64,000 nucleotides of DNA from Calliopum simillimum (GCA_951812925.1 OX638372.1:10321410-10385409); one strand, 5' to 3'. Positions 42,592-54,338 are shown, counted from the first letter of the stretch. The notes: generated by a model from the letters alone, not told the origin. Translations and numbers: made by a program.

Positions 42592-43385
42592 TTATCAAGT
42601 TTGGTATATTGTTGTAAATGTCTCGATGTGGGCTATATTTTATTAATGGAAGTAATTCTTCTCAAATGTTTTTTTCGACTAGTTGTACTCATTATCTCAG
42701 TTTCTACTACCCTAAGGTGCCAAGGGCACTTAATAGAAGTGAAGCCCATAAAAAATCATAAAATTCATCTCCTCAAATTGCTGAAATTGAAGAAGTTATA
42801 GCGTATCTTAAACTTCAGTACAATATATGAAAAACAGTATGATCCAAAACAAAAATCGAAACCTAAAACTATGCTATATTCTTTTTTTTTAACATTTGAC
42901 GTTTCAAACAGTATGCAAATAAATAAAAAAAAAGAATTTTGCATAGTTTTAGGGGCGATTTTTGTTTTGGATCATACTGTTTTTCATATTTTGTACTGAA
43001 GTTGTATGTTCGCTATAACTTGCTCAATTTAAACAATTTGAGGAAATTTTGCAGAAATAAATTTTATGATTTTTTATGGGCTTCAATTTTATGAAAAGTC
43101 CTTGGCACTTTAGGATGATAGAAACTGAGATAATGAGTGCTACTAGTCGAAAAAATCATTTGAGACAAATGACTTCTATGAATGAAATATAGTCCATATC
43201 AAGACATTTACAATTATACACTATACTTGATGATCGGACGTCAAATGGCGGAAAAAATCAAATAGCGTGTTATTTAGAGGTCGAAAAATATAAATTTTTT
43301 TTTGCCTTAAAAATCAAAACCGATAAGCTTTCAAAATGGGGGGCTGACAGCGAACTTTTTTTTTTTTGTGATACTATCTAGTGTA

Positions 43386-44705
43386 TATTCCATTATTTTT
43401 AGATTTCTGATAAAAAAATGTAATGTTCCAAGTTTTTATGTTCTGATACTTTCGAAAGAGCTTTGAAATTTCATTAGGTCTATATCTTTTGTATTAAATG
43501 CAACTAAAGCAGCTTAGTATTTGAGGTTAATTTTATTCCTTTTATTCCATTCCTTTAATTTTCATTATAATGAAACAAAAAGCTTGGGGTGCTCAGGAAA
43601 TAAATGATGCTTCACTGCATGGTTGGTAAACATTAAGTTGTTACTATTGTTGTTTTTGTTGTTGCTGCTGTTGTGTCATAAAATTTCATCGTACTTTTTT
43701 TTTTATGAACGAAATAAAATATTTGCAGTCTCATTCACCATGAGTGGCTTAAGTTTTTTCAATATCTGTTCTGTTCTTTTCTTCTCGTTGGTTGATTTTT
43801 ATTACCCTTAAATGTTACAGGTTTCGGTTCATCAATTTGGATGATTTTATTTAGAATTTTCGGCAAAAAAAAAAACTTTTATGGATATTGTCTCTAAAGA
43901 TGTGTCTTTATATTTAGCAAGAAATAATTTAATTTTAAAAAGAAGGGACAATTAATTTAATTTATAATTTAATTTAAAAAATAAAGATTTGAAGAAGAAT
44001 TTGGAATCTACAAGACCCTGGGTTAAAATTGTTAAGCTGACATTTCCGTAACAAAAAATATTTCGAAATTAAAAGGACACAAAGCAAAGATATCTGCAAC
44101 ATTTAAATGCTTTAAATGCAAATTAAAATTTTATTTGTCCGAAAGTTGCAGCTGCCCTGACCAGAAATGCAATGGAAATATATGAAATGAAAATATTACC
44201 ACTTTGTTTAACACAAATGGGGTCAAGTAAATATGAGAAAATGCAGAAAAACTGAGTAAATTCCATGAATGCAAGTACATTAAATACAATTTCGTTGAAG
44301 AAGATGCAGCGACGGCGGGTTGGCCACCAGCATCCTGCATGCAAAGTATGACTTTTGGCATTGCCACTGAATGAGTTCATTAATGTCGTTGCCAGTGGTA
44401 ACTGCAGAGGCCAAGTTCAATAGAACATAATTTTTATGTGCTTTTACAACTTTTCTAAAGGAATGCTTTTATGGTTGATTTATTTAGAAAATCATCTTCT
44501 GTACTCTCGTACAACATTCAGAAAGGTTTTGAAACCCTCACATTGTCCACTTTTGTCCAATTTGATGAAATTCCATCTCTCTTTTTATGGATGGCTCCTA
44601 TATTTTTCCTATTAAAGTAGATATCAAAAAGATTCCAAAGATTACGTCGACTGCAAATCGAAAACTTGCTATATGTACACTGAACATACATACGTATATG
44701 TATAC
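43386..44705. other. AT-rich stretch without recognisable gene
   Basis: A TTGTTGTTTTTGTTGTTGC run lies near 43646-43670. The overlapping frames at 44123-44380 (minus) have no recognisable domain. Nothing else could be supported. Confidence 0.4.
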
Positions 44706-44707
44706 TA

Positions 44708-45992
44708 GGGCTGTTCAAAAAAAAAAAATTTTTCGAATTTCCAAGATATACTTTGGCATCACGATCTACATCATGACAGAATATCCCAAAAAATTTTTCA
44801 GATTTTTAAATTCATATTTAAAGGTGGCTCAAAGCAGAAATAAGTATATTTTTATTTTTTTTTTTTTAGCATTAATTACAAAATGTTGTCAAACAATTTG
44901 AAAAATTTGTTTTAGAGTTATTTAAAAACATTTATTTTGTTTGCTTTTTAATGAACTTGAAAACCTACGTTGTAATTTTGACAAAAAAAAATTTGACACT
45001 TCTTAAAAAATGAAAAACTGCTCTAAGAAGGCGAAATTTTACGGTTTTTCAAAGAAAAAAGTCATCGTGCTTTAAACGAAATGAACATTTTTTAATTTAC
45101 AAGATTTCATTCAAAAGAGCTCTTAAAAACCTTCAAGACCAGACATGTTAAGACATTTTTGGGCCAGCAGGCTCGATGACAGAACGTTTGAAACATAGTA
45201 ATGCAGCCCTGTGAAAGGCAAAACGCTTTTTACTCAAGAGGGAGGCATCTTACAAAAAAGTGCCCATGGCATAAAATGCTTAAAATCATCCAAGGAACAA
45301 GTGTGAGTTGTTTTTTTTTTTTTTTTTGAAAGTTTATTAGAAATGACGTTAAAAAAATTTTTTTTCTAAAATTAAGTAAAAAAAAAAAAAAAAACAATTT
45401 GCACTTGTTCCTTGGATGATTTTAAGCATTTTATGCCATGGGCACTTTTTTGTAAGATGCCTCCCTCTTGAGTAAAAAGCGTTTTGCCTTTCACAGCGCT
45501 GCATTACTATGTTTCAAACGTTCTGTCATCGAGCCTGCTGGCCCAAAAATGTCTTAACATGTCTGGTCTTGAAGGTTTTTAAGAGCTCTTTTGAATGAAA
45601 TCTTGTAAATTAAAAAATGTTCATTTCGTTTAAAGCACGATGACTTTTTTCTTTGAAAAACCGTAAAATTTCGCCTTCTTAGAGCAGTTTTTCGTTTTTT
45701 AAAAAGTGTAAAATTTTTTTTGTCAAAATTACAACGTAGGTTTTAAAGTTCATTAAAAAACAAACAAAATGAATGTTTTTAAATTACTCTAAAACAAATT
45801 TTTCAAATTGTTTGACAACATTTTGTAATTAATGCTAAAAAAAAATAATAAAAATATATTTCTGCTTTGAGCCACCTTTAAATATGAATTTAAAAATCTG
45901 AAAATTTTTTTGGGATATTCTGTCATGATGTAGATCGTGATGCCAAAGTATATCTTGGAAATTCGAAAATTTTTTTTTTTTTTGAACAGCCC
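44708..45992. mobile_element. 1.3-kb foldback element
   Basis: The left end GGGCTGTTCAAAAA and its inverse at the right are flanked by TA (44706-44707 and 45993-45994). Arms of ~600 bp mirror each other: TCCAAGATATACTTTGGCAT, ACATCATGACAGAATATCCC, AAAGGTGGCTCAAAGCAGAA, CAAAAGAGCTCTTAAAAACC and CAAGACCAGACATGTTAAGA. The centre near 45315-45395 is A/T homopolymer. The frames of similar sequence on opposite strands (44587-44901 and 45789-46004) are mirror-image readings. Confidence 0.85.
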
Positions 45993-46006
45993 TAATGTAT
46001 ACATTA

Positions 46007-46820
46007 GGGTGGTTCAAAGTTTTAAATTTTTTTTTGCACAGCATAAGAACCTTTCCATAATGATTGATTCTTCATACAAGCTTCCAGCCTCTTAACGAAC
46101 GATTTCAATAGTAAAAACTATCTTATGTCTTTTTGACGGTCTCAAACTATTTCCATACCAAATTTCATCAAAATTGGTTCAGCGACTTAGGCGTGAAAAG
46201 GTAACAGACAGACAGAGTGGCTTTCGCATTTGTAATATTATATATAAATGTGGGAGCGGAGCTAAACGGATAACCTGGCAGCACTGACAAAACGAACGAG
46301 AACTGAACGAAATTAACATGACGAAAAGATTTTGAATAAACGAACAAACGACAGTTGAGGAGTAGTTGAATTTAAGAGTTGATGAAGACGGTTGTCTGCG
46401 GACAACAAAAGAAGTGATGTAAAGAAGTAAAATTGAGGACAATGAAAAGAACAGAGTTGTTAAAGAGAAACTAAAATTGAAAGAAGAACTAATATGTAAA
46501 TAATATTGTAAAATATAATAACTAAGAACTAAAACAAATGTGGAAATAAAACTGTAAGTAGAAACTGGAAAGTGTTGTGTTGTGTGGTTTTTATTAAAAA
46601 GGAAGCCTACAAATCCTACATAAATATATAATATATAACATACAATATATATATACGACGGAAACACTTATGCAAAAAAAAATGTTCAATGGAAAATGCA
46701 GCAAGCTAAAGTTGAATTTAAAGGTATGGTTGACTGAGTATTTTTTCTTAGAATTGAAAAAACTTTCACATAGAGGGGAAGCAGAGGTCATTCGCAATCT
46801 TTTCATATAATTTGAGCCAC
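46007..46820. mobile_element. Possible TIR element (GGGTGGYTCAAA ends)
   Basis: GGGTGGTTCAAA at the left and inverted GGGTGGCTCAAA at the right, with TTA directly outside each end. TIRs are only ~12 bp and the interior is composite: a GGTTCAGCGACTTAGGCGTG stretch, a CAGACAGACAGAG run with TTTCGCATTTGTAATATTAT, then an LTR-like piece. The two ends could be unrelated remnants. Confidence 0.4.
46235..46620 (+). repeat. LTR-like sequence (possible solo LTR)
   Basis: Begins TGTAATATTATATATAAATG, a TATA-like start, and ends AAATCCTACA, giving TG/CA ends. AATAAA occurs near 46544. The first ~210 bp match 6414-6625. No primer site, coding part or target duplication could be confirmed. Minus-strand frames over it are not conserved in the other copy. 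Confidence 0.4.
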
Positions 46821-46822
46821 CC

Positions 46823-47543
46823 TTAAACATATATTTATACAAAACTATGCAAATGTGCAAGTCCTTGTTCGTTCAATACTCAAAACAAAAGAAAGCAATA
46901 CCCACTACACTTGGCAAATGAAAATGCATTTGTGCATACACACATACAATGCAATATAGTGAACAATGAAAACAGATATGTATGTAAGTCATAAAGTAAT
47001 AACTTTCGCAAAAACATAAAGATAACTTTTCATCAGAGTCTGTACGCAAGCAAAGCAGATGCAAAATCAAGAAAAATTTACGAATTATGGTGTTCTTTTT
47101 GGCCAAGCTTAATGTTTAAATACCCTACATCGATATGAAAACAGTTTAAAAAAAAAAACAACAAGGCGCTGATTGATTTAATCAGATTTTCTAATGTTCA
47201 AGCGCATTTATCGTTATTTTAAGCCGTCGACTTTTTGAACAAAGTGGCAATATAAATTAAAAATTGTATAAAAATTATACTTTTTTCTCAGTGTAGACTG
47301 TTAATTAAATACATATCAAAAAACTACACTTTAAAAATATAGTTTTTAGTAAACTTGAATTGCATTTAGTCGAAAATAGCTGTTTTCTCCCAATCGCCTT
47401 ATCTGATAGCCTTAGCCAACGCACTATAGGTCAAAAGGAAATTTTTTTGTCCAAAATTCATAACGTCCATATTATCACGGTGACCAACTTCAAATTAAGT
47501 TTTTATGTTGACTTTAGCCTAAAAGAACAATTCTGAAAAAAAT
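46823..47543. other. AT-rich stretch without recognisable gene
   Basis: Nothing coding or repetitive was supported. The minus-strand frame at 46873-47106 lacks any known domain. Confidence 0.4.
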
Positions 47544-48060
47544 CTTAACCCTTGTACTACCGGGTCAAAAATGGTACGTAATAAAATTTCTAAATCAAAA
47601 ACACATGGCAACAAGGTTTCGTTGCCAAGCATTTCCGGAATCCGCGGTCAGAATTGACCCACCACCTCAGAATTTGGAGATATTTGAGGTCAAACTCATG
47701 GAAAATGACAATTTTGGCTATATTTCAGGTTAGATGCAAGCTGCAAAAATTTTTTATTTTTTTTTTTCCAAATGCATCTTGTAGTTCTATTCTGTTTCTT
47801 CAAAATGAGCTCTTAAAAGATGCCATACAATAATTCCTTTAAAAGTTATGGCTGATTTTAGATGTCATCTAGAAATCCCATAAAACGGGTAAAACGACAC
47901 GACTTTTGATTGCATGATATCATCTTGAATCTTTAATAACTTTTGAAGAAAGTATGGTATGAAACATTTTAAGAGCTCGTGTTGAAGGTAAAAAGTGGTG
48001 CTCAGTCATGAATTATGCAAAAAAATAAAAAAATATTTTGAGCAATCTAGAACTATCCAA
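47544..48060 (+). repeat. Diverged relative of the 2-kb foldback, with TTAACCC edge
   Basis: 47544 starts TTAACCCTTGTACTACCGGG then TCAAAAATGG, like other TTAACCC ends here. 47715-47870 shares with the arm of the 9385-11392 foldback the order GGCTATATTTSAGGTT, TTCTTCAAAATGAGCT and AAAAGTTATGRCT then ATTTTA. Within it, GAGCTCTTAAAA...CTTTAAAAGTTAT pairs loosely with 47930-47985, so it is itself partly foldback. Non-coding. Confidence 0.55.
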
Positions 48061-49060
48061 GTTACTTAGACTAGTAGTATCTTTAGTATTTTCTTATAAG
48101 AAATTGAAAAACCGCTTCTTCGTTTTCTTTTTTGTCTATCTTTTGCAACCAGATTTCGAATAAAACGGAATTACTGAAGAAAAGTTACCTGACAAAAAAA
48201 TTCATTAAAAAAAAAACGGGCAAAATCGGGCGTCTATATTTTTAAAGAACATTAACAATAGCAACGTCTTACTAGTTTCGGGTATGTAAGCCTTCCTAAC
48301 TGTTGTAACGAAATGACCACCTCCATTGATGTAGGGTATTGAAAAAACATAGATGACACTGATAGTTGTCACAAACAGACATTGAAAAAGCACAACATCA
48401 ACTGTAAAATGAACATGTATTGGTTACATTTGTATGTGTTTGTTTACAAATACATATGCACATGCATTTAAGTCACAGACAGAAAGCACAAGGATAAAAG
48501 CGAAAAATTGACATGACATATCGACTTTCTTTTGCAGAAAAATTTAAAAAAGAAAAACATGTGTGAAAATGCGTTCGCACTTACATGTGCAGAAAGAAAT
48601 TACCTTTATTAAAATTGACATTATGAATAAGAAAAGAGTAACCGATGCTGCCGAACAATGACAGTTGAGGTAGGCAACCCTGACGTTTTTAATTTAACGC
48701 AGCTGCTTTTGAAATTTTCATTGGTTTTTATTTACTCATAAATATTAAATCAAAAAATTTTTAAGTCAAGGTTAATTTTTTTTAATATCTTCGATTTGTT
48801 TATCTATTTCTTTGTTATCTGGTCACTTTCTTTAAGGCAAAAATTAACCTTAAGTTATTTCGATCAAGAAGATTATCTGTACCTTCGATACAAGAATATT
48901 CTCATAAGCCTGTAGAATCTCAGAAAGAAGTAAATGTTTAAAAAATGGAAATGACACAAAGAAGAGCTTACAAAGGAGGAAAACTTTGACAACAGCTCTT
49001 GCATCGCATGGAGGATTGTCAAGGCATAAATTTGATTTAGATATACCTCTATATGTTATG
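48061..49060. other. AT-rich stretch without recognisable gene
   Basis: No family resemblance in the short minus-strand frames (48205-48393 and 48850-49077). No repeats shared with other parts of the window were seen. Confidence 0.4.
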
Positions 49061-49061
49061 C

Positions 49062-49400
49062 CCCAGACAGACGGCAACTCTAATGCACATTACAGACGCA
49101 ATAACGTGAAACTTTTTATTGCATGATTTTAGGCATTTCTTTAAATACATATTTCATAGACATTGACTGAAAGAAAATTTTTCAATTCAGGGTCCAAATA
49201 ATTCCAGTTAGCTTTTCTGATGCTGAACTCCATATTAATTTTGTTTTTGATGTTTTAGAATTTTTTGGACCCTGAATTGGGAAATTTTCTTTTAGTCAAT
49301 GTCTATGAAATATGTATTTAAAAAATGCCTAAGATAATGCAATAAAAAGTTTCGCATTGTTGCGTATGTAATGTGCATTAGTGCAGCCGTCTGTCTCGGC
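49062..49400. mobile_element. ~340-bp hairpin MITE
   Basis: Arms of ~150 bp mirror each other: GACAGACGGC, CTAATGCACATTACA, ACTTTTTATTGCAT, ACATATTTCATAGACATTGA and CAATTCAGGGTCCAAA, with a ~70-bp loop around 49195-49265. The target duplication is not clear. The arms are highly similar, so the element is fairly young. Confidence 0.75.
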
Positions 49401-49465
49401 CATTAGGGAAAAAATGCTAACAATCATCTAAAAAACACGTCAGAATTTTTGGAATTTTTTTTACT

Positions 49466-50281
49466 TTTATACCCTACACCCAGGGTATATTCACTTAGTC
49501 CTTCCGTTTGTAACGCAGAGAAGGAGGCGTGGCAGATATAGAAAAGTATAAATATTCTTGATCAGCGTCACCTCCTGAGTCGATATAGCCATATCCGTAT
49601 GTTTGGCTGGCTGAGTGGCTGGCTGGCTGGTTGGGTGGTTGGCTGTGTGTGGAAATACATTTTTTGAGAAAACTAAGCAAGATAATTCAATGAAATTCGA
49701 TGCACAGCCTCCGTCGTCAAAGTTAGCTCAGGGGATTAAAAATGAGCGAAATCAGTCAACGGACACGCCTACCGCCCATACAAAAAATATATTCAAAATG
49801 CAACTTTTAGAGTATTTTTTCTTGATAATGCAACCAAAATACCCATAAATACTACGAATTGTAAGCGCAGGCTCTGAGCAAAAACTGGGCGAATTCAAAC
49901 AAGAGGGCGTGGCACCTCTCATATAAGCAAAAGCTTCAAAACGCTATACTGAAACCTTTTTTTGAGATGATCAAACTGAATTACACTTAGATACTAAGAA
50001 TTATAAATGCAAGCTTTAAGCAAAAACTGGATAAAATCGGACAAAAGCGCGTGGCACCTCCCATATAAGCAAAAGGTTCAAAACGCTATACTGAACATAT
50101 TTTTTGAGATAATCCAACTAAATTTCACTCAAATACTAAGAACTATAAATTCAAACTCTGAGAAAAAACTTGGTGAATTCGGACAAGAGGGCGTGGCACC
50201 ACTCATACAAGCAAAATTTTCAAAATACTGCTGTGTAGGGTATTTAATGTTTGGCCAGGCTAAAGGTAACACCCTTACTAG
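49466..50281 (-). mobile_element. R900 dispersed repeat, copy 3
   Basis: Inverted relative to copy 1 and almost complete. It begins TTTATACCCTACACCCAGGG, passes CCTTCCGTTTGTAACGCAGA, GATCAGCGTCACCTCCTGAG, a CTGGCTGGCTGGTTGGGTGG run and three to four ~140-bp units with GGGCGTGGCACCT, and ends GGTAACACCCTTACTAGT. No gene; frames crossing it include the repeat units. Confidence 0.85.
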
Positions 50282-52774
50282 TTTTTTTGTTGTTATTGAC
50301 CAATTTTTAAAGAATTTTAAAAAGTTTCAAAAAATTCGGAAAAAAATTCAAACGTAGGTATTCCTCGGACGATTCAAAGAATTTTTTGTTTTATACATTT
50401 TTTTTGTAAGATGCCTTGATTTTGAGTTAAAATTGATTTTTCCGACCCCATAATTGGGAAAAACGTAAAAAATCGAATCTTGGTTCCGAATATTTTTGCA
50501 AGAGCACAATTTTTATATTTGAGTATCCATTCTGCGAAAAAAGAAATGTTATGATCAATGACTTTTTTTGGTTGCCAAAGTGGACCTTCAGGAGAATCAA
50601 AAGCGCTGCTCCATTGATTTTTTTGGAACGAAAAAAAAGATTAATTTCTAAGAGTTCATTTCTCCTAATTTTTGAGATGGCTAAGAGATGATTTTTTTTG
50701 CTTCATACAAATCAAATCAGTTTAATGTATGTACTAAAATACCAGTGCATAACTTCAACTTGAATCTGATATTCATTTAAAATCATTTTTATCAAAAATA
50801 TAATTTGAATTTACATCAATTCACAACTATTTTTGATATTTTCCAATTTAAAGTTAAGTTTTCAAAAAAAAGTCCCTTTCTATGTCCCAAAAATTCAGCA
50901 AAACCAAACACAACAATACTAATTTACTTGCATAGAAATTTCTCGTCCTGCTATTGTCCTTCATTGAACACAATAACACTTCTATTTCAGTGCTCAACAG
51001 TAATTAATGACTGTGCATTTATCACTGTGAAAAATATCATTTTCCGCTGCGTTACCACTTGCTGGGGACAGCAATAAAGATAAGCCAAAGCTGAAGAAAA
51101 AAATAATAGAAATAAATAAGTGAAACTTTTTCAGCCATTTTCTTTTCTTTTATAGTTTTCTATTTATTAGAAACAAACAAAAAAATTTATATCATTTGGT
51201 CAAGCAAGACCTTAAATTTTGTTCTGCAAAAAAAAATATATGAAAAAATGTTTCTATTACATGAAATGCTTTCAATCACTCTCGCTGAAACAGCTTAAAC
51301 ATAATTCGCTCTTTGTATTCCGAAAAAACAACTACTTGATTTTAGTGAAGAGTTTTTCAGATAGTGGCTGCTTTTCAACAATATTTTTATCAAGATTAAG
51401 AGAATGTGCATGAAGGTTGTCATTTATATAGTCGGAATAATAAAAGGGCATCCAAATCAGCAACGAAACGTAGTTAAAACACTCACGAACGTGGTGAAAA
51501 CTTTGTTTCTTCGCTCTGTGTACTATTAACATAAAGTTTACTAACTTTTTTATCAACTCTGAATGTATATAAGACTACATTTACTTACTGCAATCAAACC
51601 GATATTGAACTGCAACGCTTTATGTACAATCTTCAGCCCATCATTGGAACCTTCTTGATGGTTGAAGCAACAGCTACTTAAATGGTAAAATATTCTCAGT
51701 ATTCAATTTCATCACATTTCACCACATGAATATCTGTTCTGGTAGTTTTTGATCGTTTATTTATACAGAAAATTCATTGTATACTTTAAGGATTGTTTTA
51801 AGCATTAGTGGCTTACTAAATTTAATTCTGTAGAAGTTATATTTGTAATTATTGGTAGCTTCATTATCAAAATACTTATTACAGAAACTGGTGTTATTGT
51901 TTTATTCAAAATATTCTCCTTGATATTCAATAAAAGTACTTTTGAATACCTTTGACTTTTGATATAGTTTTGAATACTTTATTGGCAAAAGGCTCAATGT
52001 TCCTATAGCCTCTAACGTATATATCGTTCCAGATATATGAATAGCAATCTATTTTATTGCGATATAAGAAACAATTTTTCGCATTGTCATTTTATCTACT
52101 GAGGCATCTATAATCGAAAATAGTTATGTATCTATAAAAGCGGTTAAATTTATAAAATGAACTTATGGAAACCTTGAGCTAATATGATTATTACATACGG
52201 ATATGTATGCAATTTTTAATATGAAAATTATTCAATTAAATGACCTTTTACTAAATGTCAATTAACTGAAAAGTGCATGACAGTCGTTGTCCTTCGCCTA
52301 TGAACATCAGCACCTGAAAAGTAAAACATTAAACTGTCCACAAAGAATACATAAATAAACTTATGTGTATATGTATGTTTACGTAGTAGACTGTATGCAT
52401 ACGTATGTATTGTGAAATCAAATTAAATGGACTCTTTTGTAAGCTAATTTCATCACCCTCAAAGGTCAATTTTCATTAATACATAATATTTTGCATTATT
52501 CAGAATAAATCAAAATATAATTGGAATTAAATGATTGGCAACTTTTTTATTTTTTCATGGCATGTTGTTCTTTGTAAAATTAATTTATGCAAAATTCAGT
52601 AATTTTTTCTTAAAAATATGCCTGCTCATATGAAAACAATTAGTTTTTATAATTTGACCAAAAGCCGTTCGTTAATTAATTATATTTGAAAGATAAAAAA
52701 TTTCGTAATACGATTTCAACGAAATTAATTAATCATGATATTGTAATACTTCATAAAAATTTGAATGCATACTA
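50282..52774. other. Long AT-rich stretch without recognisable gene
   Basis: 50330-50430 has a decayed form of the foldback-core words (GGACGATTCAAAGAATTTT, then GTAAGATGCCTTGATTTTGA). The remainder, including frames at 50805-51077 and 51219-51556, shows no domain, repeat partner or RNA gene. Confidence 0.4.
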
Positions 52775-52997
52775 ACCAAAAAGAAAAGAAGCACTTCAGA
52801 AAGCGATCTGAAGTACTTACTTCTTTTTCACCAATAAGCGCTTCCGCTTCGTAAAAGCTATACTTTTTTTTTAAAATTGCATATCCTTAGGCGTTCTGAA
52901 ACTTACCGCAGCCTTACGGAAAAAGGACTTATGAAGTGCATATTTGTAATGTGACAGTAAGCGTTCTTTCAATAAAACGAAAAAAAGAAACAAACTG

Positions 52998-53110
52998 ACC
53001 TCACTAGGATTTGAACCAAAGACCATCCTTATGGTGGATAGAAACATTTCTTTTTGCTTACAATTACGAACTTGTTAGACCACATAACTTTATGATGAGG
53101 AGTTATAAAA
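52998..53110 (-). promoter_or_regulatory. tRNA-like module B1
   Basis: Minus strand: A-box-like TGGTCTAACAAG, then after ~60 bases B-box-like TGGTTCAAATCCTAG. A T-rich run follows downstream. The long spacing and poor stems mean it is a tRNA-derived remnant, not a functional tRNA. Confidence 0.5.
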
Positions 53111-53302
53111 TTTGTATATTAAGCAAATGTCTCTCCAAACAGAATTTATACGACTGCTTTCCATAGCCTAACAAAGAATCATTGTGTATTCAGTTTCAAT
53201 TCAATTAAACAAAGGCATATAAGTAAATTAGAGGAAGAAAAATAGAAAAGTGAAATAAAGGAAAGTAAAAATAATAAAAATTATAATAAAAAAAATAAAA
53301 AA

Positions 53303-53390
53303 AAAATTCACCCGCGCTGGGGTTCAAACCCACGTCTATGACAAACTTGTGTAACGTCCCTGTAGGACCAACGAAGTCAATTGTCTCAAT
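53303..53390 (-). promoter_or_regulatory. tRNA-like module B2
   Basis: Minus strand: TTGGTCCTACAGGGACGTTA then GGGTTTGAACCCCAGCGCGG, with a good B box followed by a T/A-rich run. Partial tRNA-like layout; no clear acceptor stem. Confidence 0.5.
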
Positions 53391-53599
53391 AGTTTAATCT
53401 TTGGTCTAGTTTTTTTGTAAGTGGTCTATAACGAACTACACCTAAAACTGGAATAAATTTACTTAAATTATAAATTGTATCAAAAATGGTTCAAATGTAA
53501 TGCATAATCTGTCATTAGTACCAAAAGTGGTCCAATTGTGTATCGATTGTATCAGTGAAATTATAACATTTCTGACTACGTAATGTTTCGCAATTCGTC

Positions 53600-53690
53600 G
53601 ATTGGGAAGGATAGCAAGCGATAGTTTATCGGTCTAGTGGCTTGCGTTGCGTGAGGAAGCCCGGGTTTAAATCCTCCACAGGGTGATTTT
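53600..53690 (+). promoter_or_regulatory. tRNA-like module B3
   Basis: Plus strand: CGGTCTAGTGGCTTGCG, a very good A-box-like word, followed ~25 bases later by GGGTTTAAATCCTCC (B box). Downstream GATTTTCAATTCC then T-rich DNA. Best of the set in A/B spacing, but stems are incomplete. Confidence 0.55.
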
Positions 53691-53821
53691 CAATTCCAAT
53701 TTTTAAACTTCTATTCATTTTTACACAATTTGTCTGAAGAGTTTTTGGAGCAATAAATGAAACATATGTCCAACATAGTCGAGGCATAAAATAATAAAAA
53801 AATTAATAAAAAAATGTTCAT

Positions 53822-53905
53822 CCACACTGAGATTCGAACCCGTAACAAATTGTTCCGAAATATATAACAAACTCTGTAGCACATTCGGCTATGAAACCTT
53901 TTGAC
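53822..53905 (-). promoter_or_regulatory. tRNA-like module B4
   Basis: Minus strand: CATAGCCGAATGTGCTACAG (A-box-like, Leu/Ser style), then GGGTTCGAATCTCAGTGTGG (B box) and a T run after GAACA. Spacing of ~45 bases between boxes is within the pol III range. Confidence 0.55.
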
Positions 53906-54338
53906 ATTTTTGTGTAAAATTCGAGTTTCAAATTAAATTTGTTGAAATTTATAAATAAATAAAATAAAAAAAAATTGACCTTTTTCTGGTCTGAATGTAA
54001 TACATCAGGAGACAATTGGTTACGCCCATTGACAAACAATGAGAAACGTAAATAGAACTTTATATGTGATGGGACCAGAATTTGGACTAATCGATTCCTC
54101 CCATAGAGTAGTTTGCAAACTAGTTTTGGAATATTCCGTGGTCCTGCAGGGGTGTGTGTAAACTTTTTATATATGTACAATTTTGTTTTATATTGTTCTC
54201 TTTCTCTTCCTCTCTTTTTTTAAAATGCTACTCAAATGTTGAAACAAACATGTCTCTCTAAACAGAACTGATATTTGAATGCTTACTGCAGCTTTTAAAG
54301 TGCTTGATTAAAAATCGCTTGAAATTTTTCCCATTGGG

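Larger units (their letters stand above)
41282..43383. mobile_element. 2.1-kb foldback element, interrupted by a second one
   Basis: The left end CAGTAGATAGTATC and the inverted right end CACTAGATAGTATC are flanked by TA (41280-41281 and 43384-43385). Mirrored landmarks include GTTCGCT/AGCGAAC, CCCCCATTTT, TTATCRGTTTTGATTTTTA, TTTTTTCGACTAGT and CATAAAAAATCATAAAATT, with a short centre near 42895. The left arm is split by the element at 41461-42591, and the intact right arm shows the uninterrupted order. Tc1/mariner-type TA insertion; no transposase. Confidence 0.8.
52775..54338 (-). mobile_element. TIR element with tRNA-like modules, copy B
   Basis: Opposite orientation to copy A. The plus-strand left end CCAAAAAGAAAAGAAGCACTTC-like text (52776 on) and the right end GAAATTTTTCCCATTGGG (54321-54338) match the ends of copy A. 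Shared interior includes AATAAGCGCTTCCGCTTCGT, ACTTACCGCAGCCTTACGG, TTTCACTTTTCTATTTTTCT and CACAATGATTCTTTG, read on the proper strand. It is 1.56 kb, over twice copy A, and carries four tRNA-like modules on both strands. No transposase frame. Confidence 0.65.

Noticed and set aside
46179..46667. 162-codon hydrophobic minus-strand frame
   Set aside because: It spans an LTR-like repeat; the other copy at 6414-6625 does not keep the frame.
53600..53690. True tRNA gene
   Set aside because: A and B boxes are present but acceptor and anticodon stems are not complete; several similar remnants nearby point to a tRNA-derived repeat.
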